Shown here in pieces: positions 52,250-62,776 of a stretch of 64,000 nucleotides of DNA. Each line of letters opens with the position of its first letter. Position 1 is the first letter of the stretch. Source of the stretch: Enhydrobacter sp. (GTDB lineage Bacteria > Pseudomonadota > Alphaproteobacteria > Reyranellales > Reyranellaceae). The DNA is taken from positions 1 through 64,000 of the forward strand of contig JAHCJV010000017.1 of assembly GCA_026126105.1 (NCBI GenBank), read 5' to 3'. Under the pieces are notes generated by a model. That model was given only the letters and a program-made list of their open reading frames with translations. It was not told the DNA's origin and made no database searches. Position numbers and translations under genes: made by a program.

Positions 52250-53323
52250 ATGCCGTCAGCCCGCAAGTTTTCCCCGATCCTCGGCCTTGTGGTAATGCTG
52301 TTTGCCTGGGGCGTGCAGGCTCAGATCGCCGCCAGCGGCAATACCTACACGGTCGGCGACATCGATGTGGACGTGACTGCCGCCGATGCTATCCAGGCGC
52401 GCCAGAAGGGAATCCGGGATGCGCAGCAGCAGGGCATCAAGCGCCTTGTCGAGCGCATGGTGGCCGCCGAGGACCGGGCACGCGTGCCGCCGGTCGACGA
52501 TGCACGGCTGGCAGGGCTGGTGCGCGGCACCGAATTCCAGCGCGAGCGCAGTGCGGGAAACCGCTACATCGCTACCTTGACCGTGGTCTTCAACGCCGAT
52601 GCGGTGCGGTCGTGGCTAGGCGCGGCCAGCATCTCGGCTGCAGAAACGGTGCGGCGCTCAGCTCTTGTCATTCCGCTCTGGAAGGGCAAGAATGGGCTGG
52701 AACCGCTCGATGACCGCAACGCGTGGCGCAGCGCCTGGGCCGGGCTCGACACTTCGGCGGCGGCCGTTCCCGTCGCCGTTGTGCGCGGTGACCAGCTGGA
52801 CCAGAACGCCCTGTCCGTCGAGGAGGCCTATGTCGGCGATGTCACGGCGCTGGCGCGGCTGAACGAGCGCTATCGTGTACCGACCGTCATTGTCGCCGTC
52901 GTCGAAGGCGACAAGACGGGGCCGCTTACGGTCGGTGGGGTGCGCTACGACATGCAGACCGGCGCGAAGGCGGAGTTGCCACAGGTCTCCGTGGCGGACG
53001 AGAGCCAGCTTGGCGACGCGGCAAGGAGAATGCACGCCAAACTCGACGAGGAATGGCGGGGTCTCGCTACCGTGCGGCGCGACAGCCCGGCCGCGCTCGA
53101 CGTGGTCGTGCCGATCAGGGCGCTTGCCGATTGGGTCCAGGTACGTCAGCGCCTGGGCGCCATTCCCTCGATCAAGTCTGTCTCCGTTCGGTCGCTCGAA
53201 TCTGACCGCGCCGAGCTGCACCTGGACTATTTCGGCACCCCCGAGCAGCTCCAGAAGACGCTGGGCCAAGCCGGGCTGCAGCTCGAGAAGGATGCCGACA
53301 AGTGGCGATTGCAGGTGCGGTGA
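52250..53323 (+). CDS. DUF2066 domain secreted protein
   Basis: A 357-residue precursor with a signal peptide ([13 protein letters not shown]). The body matches DUF2066, a periplasmic family common upstream of the AI-2E and hdaA genes in alphaproteobacteria (segments [12 protein letters not shown] and [10 protein letters not shown]). The function is unknown. The stop overlaps the next gene's GTG start (GTGA). Confidence 0.8.
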   Translation: MPSARKFSPILGLVVMLFAWGVQAQIAASGNTYTVGDIDVDVTAADAIQARQKGIRDAQQQGIKRLVERMVAAEDRARVPPVDDARLAGLVRGTEFQRERSAGNRYIATLTVVFNADAVRSWLGAASISAAETVRRSALVIPLWKGKNGLEPLDDRNAWRSAWAGLDTSAAAVPVAVVRGDQLDQNALSVEEAYVGDVTALARLNERYRVPTVIVAVVEGDKTGPLTVGGVRYDMQTGAKAELPQVSVADESQLGDAARRMHAKLDEEWRGLATVRRDSPAALDVVVPIRALADWVQVRQRLGAIPSIKSVSVRSLESDRAELHLDYFGTPEQLQKTLGQAGLQLEKDADKWRLQVR

Positions 53324-54387
53324 ACGCCCACTGGCGCTTCTGGCTTGGGGTCGCGGCCGGCTTCGTCCTGCTGCTGTGGCTGCTGAACGACATCCTCCTG
53401 CCCTTCGTCGTCGGCGGCGTGCTGGCGTATTTTCTCAATCCTGTCGTCCACTACCTGCAGCGTGCCAGCCTGTCGCGTACCTGGGCGACCACTCTGGTGA
53501 CTGTCCTCGCGGCTGTAATTGCAGTCGGCGCGGCAACGGCCATCGTTCCGCCACTCCTCGGCGAGTTGCAGAACCTCATCGTCAAGGCGCCGCAGCTGGC
53601 CGTCCAGGCGGTGCAGCGCGTGCAGCCGATGATCGAGCCGTTGCTGGCCAAGCTCGGATTCTCTTTGGTGAGCCTCAACGACCTGCAAAGCGAGGCCACG
53701 CAATGGATCGGTCGAGCACTCGGCGTGGCGGGCAGCGTCGCCGGCGGGCTGGCAGCGCGTGGGGTGGCTGCAATAAATCTGCTCAGCCTGCTGTTCCTGA
53801 CACCGGTCGTGACCTTCTATCTGCTGCGCGACTGGGAGAAGCTGCTCGCCGCGATCGACCGCGCTCTGCCCTTGGAACATGCCGGGACCATCCGTACCCT
53901 GGCGCACAAGAGTGACCAGGCGGTCGCGGGATACATCCGCGGCCAGGCGCTCGTCTGTCTCGTCCTCGCGACGTTTTATGGCGTTGGCCTCTCCCTGGTC
54001 GGTCTGCAGTTCGGTTTCGTGATCGGCCTGATCGTCGGGCTGATCTCGTTCATTCCCTTTGTCGGCACGCTGGTCGGCGCGGTCCTGTCGATCGGCACCG
54101 CACTGGCGCAATTTCCGCCCGATTGGCTGAGTGTCGGCAAGGTGGCCGCGGTGTTTCTGGCCGGGTACCTGCTCGAAGGCAACGTGCTGTCGCCCAAGCT
54201 GGTCGGCGACCGTGTCGGGCTGCATCCTGTCTGGATCATGTTCGCCCTGCTGGCCGGCGGTTCGTTGTTCGGCTTTGTCGGCGTGCTGATCGCTGTCCCG
54301 GTGGCCGCAGTCGTCGGCGTCGTCGCGCGCCACTTGCTGGAGCAGTACCGTGCGAGCGCATTCTTTCGCGGCTCTGCTGCCGGCTAA
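53320..54387 (+). CDS. AI-2E-family (PerM-like) transporter
   Basis: A membrane protein of about 355 residues with several hydrophobic segments and the family blocks LNDILLPFVVGGVLAYFLNP and GLISFIPFVGTLVGA. Family members export autoinducer-2 or small ions, but most are uncharacterised. I chose the GTG at 53320, which overlaps the DUF2066 stop; an in-frame start at 53302 is possible. It is followed seven bases later by hdaA. Confidence 0.87.
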   Translation: MNAHWRFWLGVAAGFVLLLWLLNDILLPFVVGGVLAYFLNPVVHYLQRASLSRTWATTLVTVLAAVIAVGAATAIVPPLLGELQNLIVKAPQLAVQAVQRVQPMIEPLLAKLGFSLVSLNDLQSEATQWIGRALGVAGSVAGGLAARGVAAINLLSLLFLTPVVTFYLLRDWEKLLAAIDRALPLEHAGTIRTLAHKSDQAVAGYIRGQALVCLVLATFYGVGLSLVGLQFGFVIGLIVGLISFIPFVGTLVGAVLSIGTALAQFPPDWLSVGKVAAVFLAGYLLEGNVLSPKLVGDRVGLHPVWIMFALLAGGSLFGFVGVLIAVPVAAVVGVVARHLLEQYRASAFFRGSAAG

Positions 54388-54393
54388 CAGCCA

Positions 54394-55080
54394 ATGGTCA
54401 AGCAGCTCACGCTCGATCTGGCACTGCCGCCGCCGACCTATGCGCGGGCCGATTTTGTGCTGTCGCAAAGTAATCGCGAGGCATTGGCATGGATCGACCG
54501 CTGGCCCGACTGGCCGGCGCCGGTCTTGTCGCTCAGCGGCCCACCGGGAAGTGGCAAGACGCATATCGGTCGTATCTGGGCCGTGCGCGCCGGCGCACTG
54601 GTGCTCGACGGCAGCGATTTGGACGGCAAGTCCGTTGTCGACCTTACGGTGCTCAGCCAGGCGAATCCGGCCTTGCTGGTCGATCGTGCCGAGCAGGCGC
54701 CCGAACGTGCCCTGTTCCACCTTTACAATCTGATGCGCGAGCGGCACGGCCATCTGCTGCTGGTTTCCGATCTTCCGCCGGCCCATTGGCGGATCGACCT
54801 TCCCGATCTCGCCTCTCGGCTGCGTGCCGCTCCGACGGTGAGCGTAGCGCCGCCCGACGACGAACTGCTGGGTTCGATCATCCTGAAGCAGCTCGCCGAC
54901 CGGCAATTGCATGCCGGCCCGGGCGTCGTGCAGTATCTCGTCTCGCGCATGGAGCGCTCGGCGGAGATCGCGCGGCGGCTGGTTGCCGCGCTGGACTGTC
55001 GCGCACTCGCCGAACGACGCGAGGTCGACCGTCGTTTGGCAGCCGATGTCCTGACTGACCTTGCAGGGGAATCGTCTTGA
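54394..55080 (+). CDS. hdaA: DnaA-homologous regulatory inactivator HdaA
   Basis: A 228-residue AAA+ protein with the sliding-clamp-binding QLTLDL motif at the N-terminus and the Walker A GPPGSGKTH. HdaA binds the replication clamp and promotes hydrolysis of ATP on DnaA, limiting re-initiation. It is in the standard alphaproteobacterial location. Its stop overlaps the next start by four bases. Confidence 0.9.
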   Translation: MVKQLTLDLALPPPTYARADFVLSQSNREALAWIDRWPDWPAPVLSLSGPPGSGKTHIGRIWAVRAGALVLDGSDLDGKSVVDLTVLSQANPALLVDRAEQAPERALFHLYNLMRERHGHLLLVSDLPPAHWRIDLPDLASRLRAAPTVSVAPPDDELLGSIILKQLADRQLHAGPGVVQYLVSRMERSAEIARRLVAALDCRALAERREVDRRLAADVLTDLAGESS

Positions 55081-55541
55081 AACAATGGCATTTGGCGATG
55101 GCGCTCGCGCTGTGCGTCAGCCCGGTCACTGCGCAGCAATCCGGCGTGATGGGGACGTGGCTCACGGCATCGGGCGTCGGACAGGTGAAGATCGGCCCAT
55201 GCCCCGACGCGGCGAGCGGTGCGATCTGTGGCACCGTCGTCGGCCTGATCAATCCCAAGGGCGCGGACGGCAAGGTAGTGGCGCCGGACGCGGCGACCGA
55301 CAGCCGCAATGAGAACCCGGCGCTGCGCGGCCGCAAGGTGATCGGCATGCCGCTGATCTGGGGCTTCAAGGCGACATCGGATCCCAACGCCTTTGAGGGC
55401 GGCAAGATCTACAACGGCGAGAACGGTAAGATATACAGCGCGAACATCAGCCTGCAGCCGGACGGAAAGCTCCGCCTGCGCGGCTATGTCGGTTCGCCGA
55501 TGTTCGGCGAAACCCAGTTTTGGACGAGAGTCAGCCAGTAG
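55077..55541 (+). CDS. DUF2147 secreted protein
   Basis: A 154-residue precursor with a signal peptide (MALALCVSPVTAQ) and a DUF2147 body (GTWLTASG near the N-terminus, then IYNGENGKIYSANISL). The start is a TTG that overlaps the hdaA stop. DUF2147 proteins are extracytoplasmic and of unknown role. Confidence 0.82.
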   Translation: MKQWHLAMALALCVSPVTAQQSGVMGTWLTASGVGQVKIGPCPDAASGAICGTVVGLINPKGADGKVVAPDAATDSRNENPALRGRKVIGMPLIWGFKATSDPNAFEGGKIYNGENGKIYSANISLQPDGKLRLRGYVGSPMFGETQFWTRVSQ

Positions 55542-55552
55542 GGAGAGACAAG

Positions 55553-56332
55553 ATGGATTTGGGCATCAAGGGCCGCAAGGCGATCGTCTGTGCGGCAAGC
55601 AAAGGGTTGGGCAAGGGTTGCGCGATGGCCCTCGCGGCGGAAGGCGTCGACCTCGTGATCAACGCGCGTACCAAGTCGGAGCTCGAGGCGACGGCGGAGG
55701 AGATCCGCAAGAAGCACGGCGTCAAGGTCACCGCGGTGGCCGTCGACGTCACGACCGAAGAGGGGCGCAATAAGGTGCTCGCCGCCTGTGCCGAACCCGA
55801 CATCGTGGTCAACAATGCAGGTGGCCCGCCGCCGGGCAACTTTCGCAACTGGACGCGTGACGACTGGATCAAGGCGATCGACGCCAACATGCTGACGCCA
55901 ATCGAGTTCATCAAGGCGACGGTCGACGGCATGATGCAGCGTGGCTTCGGGCGCATCGTGAACATCACCTCGAGCTCGGTGAAGGCGCCGATCGACATCC
56001 TGGGCCTCAGCAACGGCGCTCGCTCCGGCCTGACCGGCTTCGTTGCCGGCGTGTCGCGCACGACGATCCGTCACGGCGTCACCATCAACGGCCTGCTGCC
56101 TGGCCCGTTCGACACCGACCGCCTGCGCGGGACGATGAAGGTGCGCGCGACGAGCGCCGGCCGCAGCTTCGACGAGGAATATGCGGCAGGCGCCAAGGCT
56201 CATCCTGCTGGCCGCTTCGGCACGGCTGAAGAGTTCGGCATGATGTGCGCATTCCTGTGCAGCGTGCATGCCGGCTACATGACCGGGCAGAACATCCTGA
56301 TGGACGGCGGTCAGTACCCGGGCACTTACTAG
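55553..56332 (+). CDS. SDR-fold protein without the canonical YxxxK (BKR-like subgroup)
   Basis: A 259-residue SDR. The cofactor motif reads CAASKGLGKG (an imperfect TGxxxGxG) and the NNAGGPPPG segment is present, but the catalytic YxxxK aligns to SNGAR, so both Tyr and Lys are missing. This imperfect pattern is known for a beta-ketoacyl-reductase-like SDR subgroup. Enzyme activity cannot be assumed. The stop overlaps the convergent phosphatase gene by four bases. Confidence 0.85.
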   Translation: MDLGIKGRKAIVCAASKGLGKGCAMALAAEGVDLVINARTKSELEATAEEIRKKHGVKVTAVAVDVTTEEGRNKVLAACAEPDIVVNNAGGPPPGNFRNWTRDDWIKAIDANMLTPIEFIKATVDGMMQRGFGRIVNITSSSVKAPIDILGLSNGARSGLTGFVAGVSRTTIRHGVTINGLLPGPFDTDRLRGTMKVRATSAGRSFDEEYAAGAKAHPAGRFGTAEEFGMMCAFLCSVHAGYMTGQNILMDGGQYPGTY

Positions 56333-56862
56333 CCTCGCTGCTCAGGCAGCAGGTCGCGCGGGCGGACGAACGACACCAGTTCGCCCGTGCCACGCGCGAG
56401 GTCGCACCAGCGACGATCCGGGGTTCGTATGACCGCGAGGGCGCCGGTCGGAAATTTTTCGTGCAGGGCTCCCAGAGCGGCGAGGGGCCCGCTCTTGGCC
56501 AAGCTCTGAGCCAATTCCCCAATGCCTTCGTTGTGGCCGATCAGCAGGACGGTGCAAATGTCGTCAGGGAGCGCCTGCAGGCGTTGTAGTAACGCGTTCT
56601 CCGATGCGAGATAGAGGCCCTTCTCCAAAGCGATAGGCGGGGCGGGGGACGTCAGCCTATGCACCAGCGGCGCCAGAGTCTGGCGCGTCCGCACTGCCGT
56701 CGAGCACAGGATCGTATCTGGGCGCGGGGCATTCATTACGATGTAGTCGGCCACGACCTCGGCAGCCCGCTCGCCCCGCCGGTTCAAGGGGCGGTCGATA
56801 TCGTTCAGCCCGGGATCTCCCCAAGCCGATTTGGCATGGCGCAGCAGGAGAATCATCTTCAC
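56329..56862 (-). CDS. SixA-like histidine phosphatase
   Basis: A 177-residue protein with the RHAKSAWGD motif (catalytic His) and the late LIGHNEGIG block, matching the SixA branch of the phosphoglycerate-mutase-like histidine phosphatases. These remove phosphate from phosphohistidine or small metabolites. It is convergent with the SDR and faces ppk1 divergently. Confidence 0.85.
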   Translation of the reverse strand: MKMILLLRHAKSAWGDPGLNDIDRPLNRRGERAAEVVADYIVMNAPRPDTILCSTAVRTRQTLAPLVHRLTSPAPPIALEKGLYLASENALLQRLQALPDDICTVLLIGHNEGIGELAQSLAKSGPLAALGALHEKFPTGALAVIRTPDRRWCDLARGTGELVSFVRPRDLLPEQRG

Positions 56863-56905
56863 TGCGTAGACCCCAGAAACCCTTTTGAAACAGCAATTTA
56901 GCCAT

Positions 56906-56934
56906 TTGCCATGACAGGGTCATGTTGAGACAAT
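56906..56934 (+). promoter_or_regulatory. Candidate ppk1 promoter with embedded dyad operator
   Basis: TTGCCA (56906-56911), 17 bases and GACAAT (56929-56934) form a -35/-10 pair. Between them lies the perfect dyad CATGAC-AGG-GTCATG (56910-56924). A dyad in this spacer position is a typical repressor or MerR-type activator site. The predicted leader to the ppk1 ATG is about 23 bases. Confidence 0.42.
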
Positions 56935-56963
56935 ACTGGTCCTGTGAATAACTCGGTAGCGAC

Positions 56964-59111
56964 ATGGACGCTCTGAACCCCGACGCGACTGGTGCCATTA
57001 CGTCCGATAGCCCGCGCCGCTTCATCAATCGCGAGCTATCGTGGCTGGCATTCAACACGCGCGTGCTGGAGGAAGCCAGCAACCCCCGTCATCCAGTGCT
57101 CGAGCGGGTGCGCTTCCTGTCGATCTCGGCGGTAAACCTCGACGAATTCTACATGGTCCGGGTGGCCGGTCTGGTCGACATGCTGCCCAACCGCTCGACG
57201 ATGTTGAGCGACGACGGCCTTACCCCGGGCGAGCAGCTCGCTGCGATCCGTGAGCGGGCATCCTCACTCATGGCGGAACAGCAGCGGGTGTGGGCGACCT
57301 TGCAGGGTGACCTGCGTGAGGCCGGTATTGCTGTCCTGGCCGCCAGCGAGCTGACCGAGAGCGAGCGGATCTGGCTCGAGACCTACTTCATTGACCAGGT
57401 CTTTCCGATCGTGACTCCGCTCGCGGTCGATCCGGCCCATCCCTTCCCCTTCCTCCCGAACGGCGGGTTCTCCGCGATCTTCAAGCTGAAGCGCAAGGAG
57501 GACAAACGCCCGCTGATGGCTCTGCTGCCTCTGCCGCCCCAGGTCGACCGCTTCGTGCGCCTGCCGGGCTCCGCCATCCGGTTCCTGCCGCTGGAAGAGC
57601 TGATCGCGATCTTCCTGCCTCGGCTGTTTCCCGGGTACGGCGTGAGCGAGCGCGGCTTCTTCCGGTTAATCCGCGACAGCGACGTCGAGATCAACGAGGA
57701 ATCGGAAGATCTCGTGTTGCTCTACGAGAGCGCGCTGAAGCGTCGGCGCCGTGGCGACCTGATCTCGATCTCGCTCGACACCGAAATGCCGGTCGAACTG
57801 CGAAGTTTTCTGTTCGACCAGCTCGAGATCGCGGGGCAGGTAGTGCACGTTTTCGAGCTCGACCGCATGCTCAACATAGGCGACGTGAAGGCGGTGATCG
57901 TCGACGATCGTCCAGACCTCAAGTTCGCGCCCTACAACGCGCGGTTTCCCGAGCGCATCCGCGACTTCGCCGGGGACTGTTTCGCCGCCATCCGGGCCAA
58001 GGACATCGTCGTCCATCATCCCTACGAAAGCTTCGACGTGGTGGTGCAGTTCCTGCGCCAGGCGGCGCGCGATCCTGCCGTGGTGGCAATCAAGCAGACG
58101 CTTTACCGTACCTCTGCCGACTCGCCGATCGTCAAGGAGCTGATCGCGGCCGCCGAGGCGGGCAAGACGGTCACGGCGCTGGTCGAGCTCAAGGCGCGCT
58201 TCGACGAGGAGGCCAACATCCGGTGGGCCCGCGATCTCGAGCGCGCCGGCGTCCAGGTCGTCTACGGCTTCATCGACCTCAAGACCCACGCCAAGGTGTC
58301 GATGGTGGTGCGCCGCGAGGCACAGGCGATCCGCACCTACGTTCATTTTGGCACCGGCAACTACCATCCGATCACGGCCCGCATCTACACCGACCTGTCG
58401 TTCTTCACCTGCGATCCGGCGATGGGCCGCGACGCCGCACGCCTTTTCAACTACATGACCGGCTACGCCCGGCCGGAGAGCATGGAGAAGATCGCTTTCG
58501 CGCCGGTCACTCTCCGCTCGACGATCTACGGCCTGATCGACGCCGAGATCGCAAACGCGACAGCAGGTAAGCCGGCAGCAATCTGGTGCAAGCTAAATTC
58601 GCTGGTCGATCCCGACATGATAGATCGACTGTATGTTGCCTCGCAGGCAGGAGTGCATGTCGATCTCGTGGTCCGCGGAATCTGCTGCCTGCGTCCGGGC
58701 GTGCCGGGCCTCAGCGAGAACATCCGGGTCAAGAGCATCATTGGCCGCTTCCTCGAGCATGCTCGCATCGTGTGCTTCGGCAATGGCAAGGCGCTGCCGT
58801 CGCCCGATGCGAAGGTGTTCATCTCCTCGGCCGACTGGATGCCGCGCAATCTCGATCGCCGGGTGGAATTGTTCTGCCCTGTCGAGAATCCCACGGTGCA
58901 CGAACAGGTCCTCGACCAGATCATGGTAGCGAACTTGAAGGACGACGCGCAGAGCTGGACCATGGGACCGGACGGCAATTTTACACGCCGCCAACCGGGC
59001 AAGGAGCCTTTCATCGCTCATCACTATTTCATGACGAACCCCTCGCTTTCGGGCCGGGGCAGCGCGCTGCGGCATAGCGGAGTGGTGCCGCGACTGGTTC
59101 TCAGCTCCTGA
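56964..59111 (+). CDS. ppk1: Polyphosphate kinase 1
   Basis: A 715-residue PPK1. The N-terminal [19 protein letters not shown], the HPYESF and [13 protein letters not shown] catalytic-histidine segments, and the [11 protein letters not shown] region are all present. It makes polyphosphate from ATP. An exopolyphosphatase gene follows on the same strand, so synthesis and breakdown are encoded together. A 14-base perfect palindrome (59112-59125) directly follows the stop. Confidence 0.97.
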   Translation: MDALNPDATGAITSDSPRRFINRELSWLAFNTRVLEEASNPRHPVLERVRFLSISAVNLDEFYMVRVAGLVDMLPNRSTMLSDDGLTPGEQLAAIRERASSLMAEQQRVWATLQGDLREAGIAVLAASELTESERIWLETYFIDQVFPIVTPLAVDPAHPFPFLPNGGFSAIFKLKRKEDKRPLMALLPLPPQVDRFVRLPGSAIRFLPLEELIAIFLPRLFPGYGVSERGFFRLIRDSDVEINEESEDLVLLYESALKRRRRGDLISISLDTEMPVELRSFLFDQLEIAGQVVHVFELDRMLNIGDVKAVIVDDRPDLKFAPYNARFPERIRDFAGDCFAAIRAKDIVVHHPYESFDVVVQFLRQAARDPAVVAIKQTLYRTSADSPIVKELIAAAEAGKTVTALVELKARFDEEANIRWARDLERAGVQVVYGFIDLKTHAKVSMVVRREAQAIRTYVHFGTGNYHPITARIYTDLSFFTCDPAMGRDAARLFNYMTGYARPESMEKIAFAPVTLRSTIYGLIDAEIANATAGKPAAIWCKLNSLVDPDMIDRLYVASQAGVHVDLVVRGICCLRPGVPGLSENIRVKSIIGRFLEHARIVCFGNGKALPSPDAKVFISSADWMPRNLDRRVELFCPVENPTVHEQVLDQIMVANLKDDAQSWTMGPDGNFTRRQPGKEPFIAHHYFMTNPSLSGRGSALRHSGVVPRLVLSS

Positions 59112-59125
59112 CGCAGGGCCCTGCG
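59112..59125. other. 14-base palindrome after ppk1
   Basis: CGCAGGGCCCTGCG is its own reverse complement and begins right after the ppk1 stop codon. It could be a weak terminator stem or a protein site between ppk1 and ppx; there is no T run. Confidence 0.4.
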
Positions 59126-59173
59126 GCCAGATCGTCGCTGCAATCTCCTCCGGATTGGGCTAGAGGGGCGCGC

Positions 59174-60700
59174 ATGGACGGAGAACCGACCATAGACGCA
59201 ACCGCCTCCGTGGGACGCGTCGATCGCGGGGTCGGCCCGGGCCGCGTCGGCATCATCGACGTCGGGTCCAACTCGATTCGGCTCGTGGTTTACGAGCGCG
59301 CCAGCCGTGCGCCATTGCCGGTCTTCAACGAGAAGGTGCTGTGCGGTCTGGCGCGCGGCCTCGACGCGACCGGCCGGCTCAATCCGCAAGGCGTCGAAAT
59401 GGCGCTCGCGAACATCGATCGCTTCGCGACACTGGCCCACAACATGAAGGTGACATCGCTCGATTTGCTCGCCACTGCCGCAGTGCGCGATGCGTCGGAC
59501 GGACCGGCGTTCATGCGCCAGCTGGCGACCCGGCCAGGTATCAAGGCGCATATCGTGAGCGGTCAGGACGAGGCGAGGTTCTCGGGCTACGGCGTCATCT
59601 GCGGCATGCCCGAGGCGAACGGCGTCATGGGCGATCTGGGCGGCGGAAGCCTTGAACTCGTGGCGTTGGGCCGCGGCAATATAGGGACATCGACCACGTT
59701 GCCGATCGGGCCACTGCGTCTGATGTCTTCTGGCAAGGGCGATCCCAGGAAGACGGTGATCGAGGCCATTGAAAATGTCGGCTGGCTGCGCGAGCAGACT
59801 GGAAAGACATTCTATGCCGTGGGCGGCGCCTGGCGTTCCTTCGCTCGCCTTCACATGGAACAGGCAGGCTACCCGCTACACATCATTCATCAGTACGACA
59901 TTCCCGCTGAAGATGCGCGTGGGTTGGCCCGGCTTATCGCGGTGCAGAGCGCAAAATCGCTGGAGAAAATGCCCGGTGTTTCGCGGCGGCGCGTCGACAC
60001 CCTGCCGCTAGCCTGCCTGGCTCTCGATCGCCTGCTGGCAGCCCTGAAGCCCCGCAATGTGGTGTTCTCCGCGTTTGGCTTGCGCGAAGGCTTCTACTAC
60101 CAGCGTCTCAGCGAGACGGAGCGGGGGCGCCATCCGCTGATCGCCTTTGCCGAGGAACAGGGCGCAGATTGGCGTCGTTTCGATCTTGCGCCGTCGGAGA
60201 TTTTCGATTGGCTGACACCTCTTTTCGCCGGCGAAACCGAGGCCGAGCGCATCTTGCGCATTGCCGCCTGCCATCTGAGCGACATTTCCTGGAACGATCA
60301 TCCTGACTATCGTGCCGAACAGGCCTCTGTCCGGGTGCTTCATCTGCCGGCGCCGGGGATGAGCCATCGCGACCGCGCGATCCTCGCCATGACCATGGCC
60401 TACCGGTACAAGAGCGACCCTAAGACGGGGATGCTCGAGACCGCGACGCGCCTCTCGGACAACAAGGGCCGGACATTCGCTCGTCGGCTGGGCGCCTGCC
60501 TGAGGCTCGCGTACAATCTGTCGGGGGGAGCGCCTGGTCTGCTGCCGCGCGTGCAGCTTCGGCGGGACGAGCGAGAGCTCTGGCTCGTCGTGCCGACGGA
60601 ACTCAAACGCAGCCTCGGAGAGGTTACGGCCCGTCGGCTGGAGAGCGCAGCCGAGGCTTTCGATTTAAAGGCCGTTATCGCCCCGAATTGGGACGGCTGA
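59174..60700 (+). CDS. ppx: Exopolyphosphatase/pppGpp phosphohydrolase
   Basis: A 508-residue Ppx/GppA protein. GIIDVGSNSIRLVVYE and the MGDLGGGSLEL phosphate-binding loop are present, followed by a C-terminal HD-like helical domain. It degrades polyphosphate or pppGpp. It is 62 bases downstream of ppk1 and likely co-transcribed. Confidence 0.92.
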   Translation: MDGEPTIDATASVGRVDRGVGPGRVGIIDVGSNSIRLVVYERASRAPLPVFNEKVLCGLARGLDATGRLNPQGVEMALANIDRFATLAHNMKVTSLDLLATAAVRDASDGPAFMRQLATRPGIKAHIVSGQDEARFSGYGVICGMPEANGVMGDLGGGSLELVALGRGNIGTSTTLPIGPLRLMSSGKGDPRKTVIEAIENVGWLREQTGKTFYAVGGAWRSFARLHMEQAGYPLHIIHQYDIPAEDARGLARLIAVQSAKSLEKMPGVSRRRVDTLPLACLALDRLLAALKPRNVVFSAFGLREGFYYQRLSETERGRHPLIAFAEEQGADWRRFDLAPSEIFDWLTPLFAGETEAERILRIAACHLSDISWNDHPDYRAEQASVRVLHLPAPGMSHRDRAILAMTMAYRYKSDPKTGMLETATRLSDNKGRTFARRLGACLRLAYNLSGGAPGLLPRVQLRRDERELWLVVPTELKRSLGEVTARRLESAAEAFDLKAVIAPNWDG

Positions 60701-60841
60701 CGGTTGCGCCGAGGCTCGGTCCCCGAGCGGCGGCAACGTGGCGTTGTTGGACTGTGATCCAACTTGCACTAGGGTCTCTTGCCCGGACCGTCTTGCCGTT
60801 AGCGGTCTCTTGCGGGCGATATGTATCCTCCAGGGAAGTGC

Positions 60842-62776
60842 ATGGCCCTCATCAAGAAGTCGAAGCTGAACGTCGGCGGCGCCTCGCCGACTTTCCAACC
60901 CCCGGCGGCAAAGCCACCGGCCCGAGCGACACAAACTGCTGGCGGCGCCACGAAGCGGGTCTCCGCCCGCCCGCAGGACCGCGTATCGGAGCGGCTTGCC
61001 GCAGCCACTGAGCAACTGGCCAGCGGCCTGACCGAGGCCTCGGCCGCAGCCGAGGAACTCCGTCGGTCGATGGAGCAGATCGCAAGCGGTGCCAGTGAGG
61101 CGGCCGGTGCAGCGCAAGAACAGCTGGCGGCCATCAAACAGGTGGTGACCAGCCTTGGACTCGCGCGCGCGCAGGCCGAAGCGTCCCGGCGCCGCACCGA
61201 GGCTGTCGAAGTCGTGCTCGCCGAGACGGCCGTGCAGATCGGCGCGTCGGTGCGGGCGATCGAGCGGAACGGTGCCCGGCAAGGCGCATCGGTTCAGTTG
61301 GTGAACGAGCTGGAGCGTCGCGCCGAGGATATCGGCGAGATCACGCGGGCGGTAAGCCGCATCTCCGATCAGACCAACTTGCTCGCGCTAAATGCCGCGA
61401 TCGAGGCGGCGCGGGCCGGCGATCATGGTCGGGGCTTCGCGGTGGTTGCCGACGAGGTGCGGGCGCTTTCGGAGACATCGGAGAAAAGCGCGCAGGACGT
61501 GCAGAAGCTCGCGACCGCGATCCAGGCGGACGTGCGCGAGGTCGCTTCGGCGCTGAAAAAGGCCGCCGAGACGGCGGTCAGCGAATCGAAGGCGGGCGCT
61601 GCGGTGATCGCATCGCTCGATGGGCTGCGCGAGGACATGCGGAAGATAGCGGAAGGCAGCCAGGAGACGCTCGTGGCTGCGCAGGAAGCCGATCGGGCGG
61701 CAAGCGAGGCGGAGAAGGGGGCAGTCCTGGTCGCCAGTGCAGCGGAGGAACAGGCGGGCGCAGCAAGCGAGGCGCAGTCGGCAGTTGGCGAGCAAGCCAA
61801 GTCGCTCGACCAGGGGCAGAGCGCAGCCCAGGAGCTGGCTCGTGCCACCGAAGCGGCCCGGACAGGCAAGTTGGATGCCTCGACGGCCGAACAGATCAGT
61901 GCCACGGCGGAGGAGCTGTCGGCGACCGTCCAGGAGCTGTCGAGTGCCTCACGCCAGATCATGGCGGCGCTCGGCCAGATCACTCGCGGCACTCAGCAGC
62001 AGGCTGCCGCCACCCAACAGACCTCTGCTGCAATGGCGGAGATCGAAACGAGTGCCCGGCGCGCTCAGCAGAATGCGACCCGAGGCAATGGCCGCATCAC
62101 GAAGATGGCGGCCGATCTCGAGAACAGTGCCGGTGCAGCGCAGAATCTATTGGGCGGGGTTTCGACGGGCTTGGGAGCGACACGGGCAAGCCTGGTCACA
62201 ATCAGGCGGCTCGAGGCAGTTGGCCGGAACATCGAGAAGATCGTGAACGCCATTGCCCTGGTTGTGGTGCAAACCAGCATGCTGGCGGTCAGCGGTGCCG
62301 TCGAGGCGGCGCGCGCCGGTGAGGCCGGGCGCGGCTTCGCCGTCGTCTCAAACGATATTCGCGGCCTCGCACGCGAGGCCTCCGAGAGCGCCGAGAAGAT
62401 TAAGGAAACCGTCGGCGGCATTCTCGAGCAGATCGGCTCGTTGCGGCGCGACCTCGAGCAGATCGTGGATTCCGTCGAGCTCGAGGTCCAGAACAGCCAG
62501 ACCGTGCTCGGCGCCTTCGTGAAGGTGGGCCGGGAGACAACGGCGTTGGAAAGCGCCAATGCGGCGATCCTGCAGGGCGCCGAGCAGATTCTCGCCGCCG
62601 CGAGCGAATCGGCGGCCGGGGCGCGCCAGATCGCCAGCGCGGCGGAGGAGGCGAGTGCCGCTGCCCGGCAGGCATCCACCGCAGCAAACGAGCAGGCCGG
62701 CGGCGCGGAGGATCTTGCCGCGGCTGTCGAGGAGATCGCCTCCCTGGCCGATACGCTCAAGCAGCAGAATGGCTGA
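60842..62776 (+). CDS. Soluble methyl-accepting chemotaxis-like protein with two signalling tips
   Basis: A 644-residue receptor with no membrane segment, ligand-binding domain or HAMP. It is nearly all coiled-coil. Two copies of the MCP signalling tip appear: a canonical one ([21 protein letters not shown], about 173-193, continuing to [10 protein letters not shown]) and a divergent one ([17 protein letters not shown], about 476-510, continuing to [10 protein letters not shown]). The cytoplasmic receptor may bind two signalling arrays or self-associate. The start is the ATG at 60842. Its last bases overlap the CheW-type gene by eight. Confidence 0.85.
   Translation: MALIKKSKLNVGGASPTFQPPAAKPPARATQTAGGATKRVSARPQDRVSERLAAATEQLASGLTEASAAAEELRRSMEQIASGASEAAGAAQEQLAAIKQVVTSLGLARAQAEASRRRTEAVEVVLAETAVQIGASVRAIERNGARQGASVQLVNELERRAEDIGEITRAVSRISDQTNLLALNAAIEAARAGDHGRGFAVVADEVRALSETSEKSAQDVQKLATAIQADVREVASALKKAAETAVSESKAGAAVIASLDGLREDMRKIAEGSQETLVAAQEADRAASEAEKGAVLVASAAEEQAGAASEAQSAVGEQAKSLDQGQSAAQELARATEAARTGKLDASTAEQISATAEELSATVQELSSASRQIMAALGQITRGTQQQAAATQQTSAAMAEIETSARRAQQNATRGNGRITKMAADLENSAGAAQNLLGGVSTGLGATRASLVTIRRLEAVGRNIEKIVNAIALVVVQTSMLAVSGAVEAARAGEAGRGFAVVSNDIRGLAREASESAEKIKETVGGILEQIGSLRRDLEQIVDSVELEVQNSQTVLGAFVKVGRETTALESANAAILQGAEQILAAASESAAGARQIASAAEEASAAARQASTAANEQAGGAEDLAAAVEEIASLADTLKQQNG

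Noticed and set aside
53227..54912. A 561-codon minus-strand frame opposite the AI-2E transporter and hdaA.
   Set aside because: It is rich in Gln, Arg and Asp without domain structure, and the plus-strand genes have clear family motifs.
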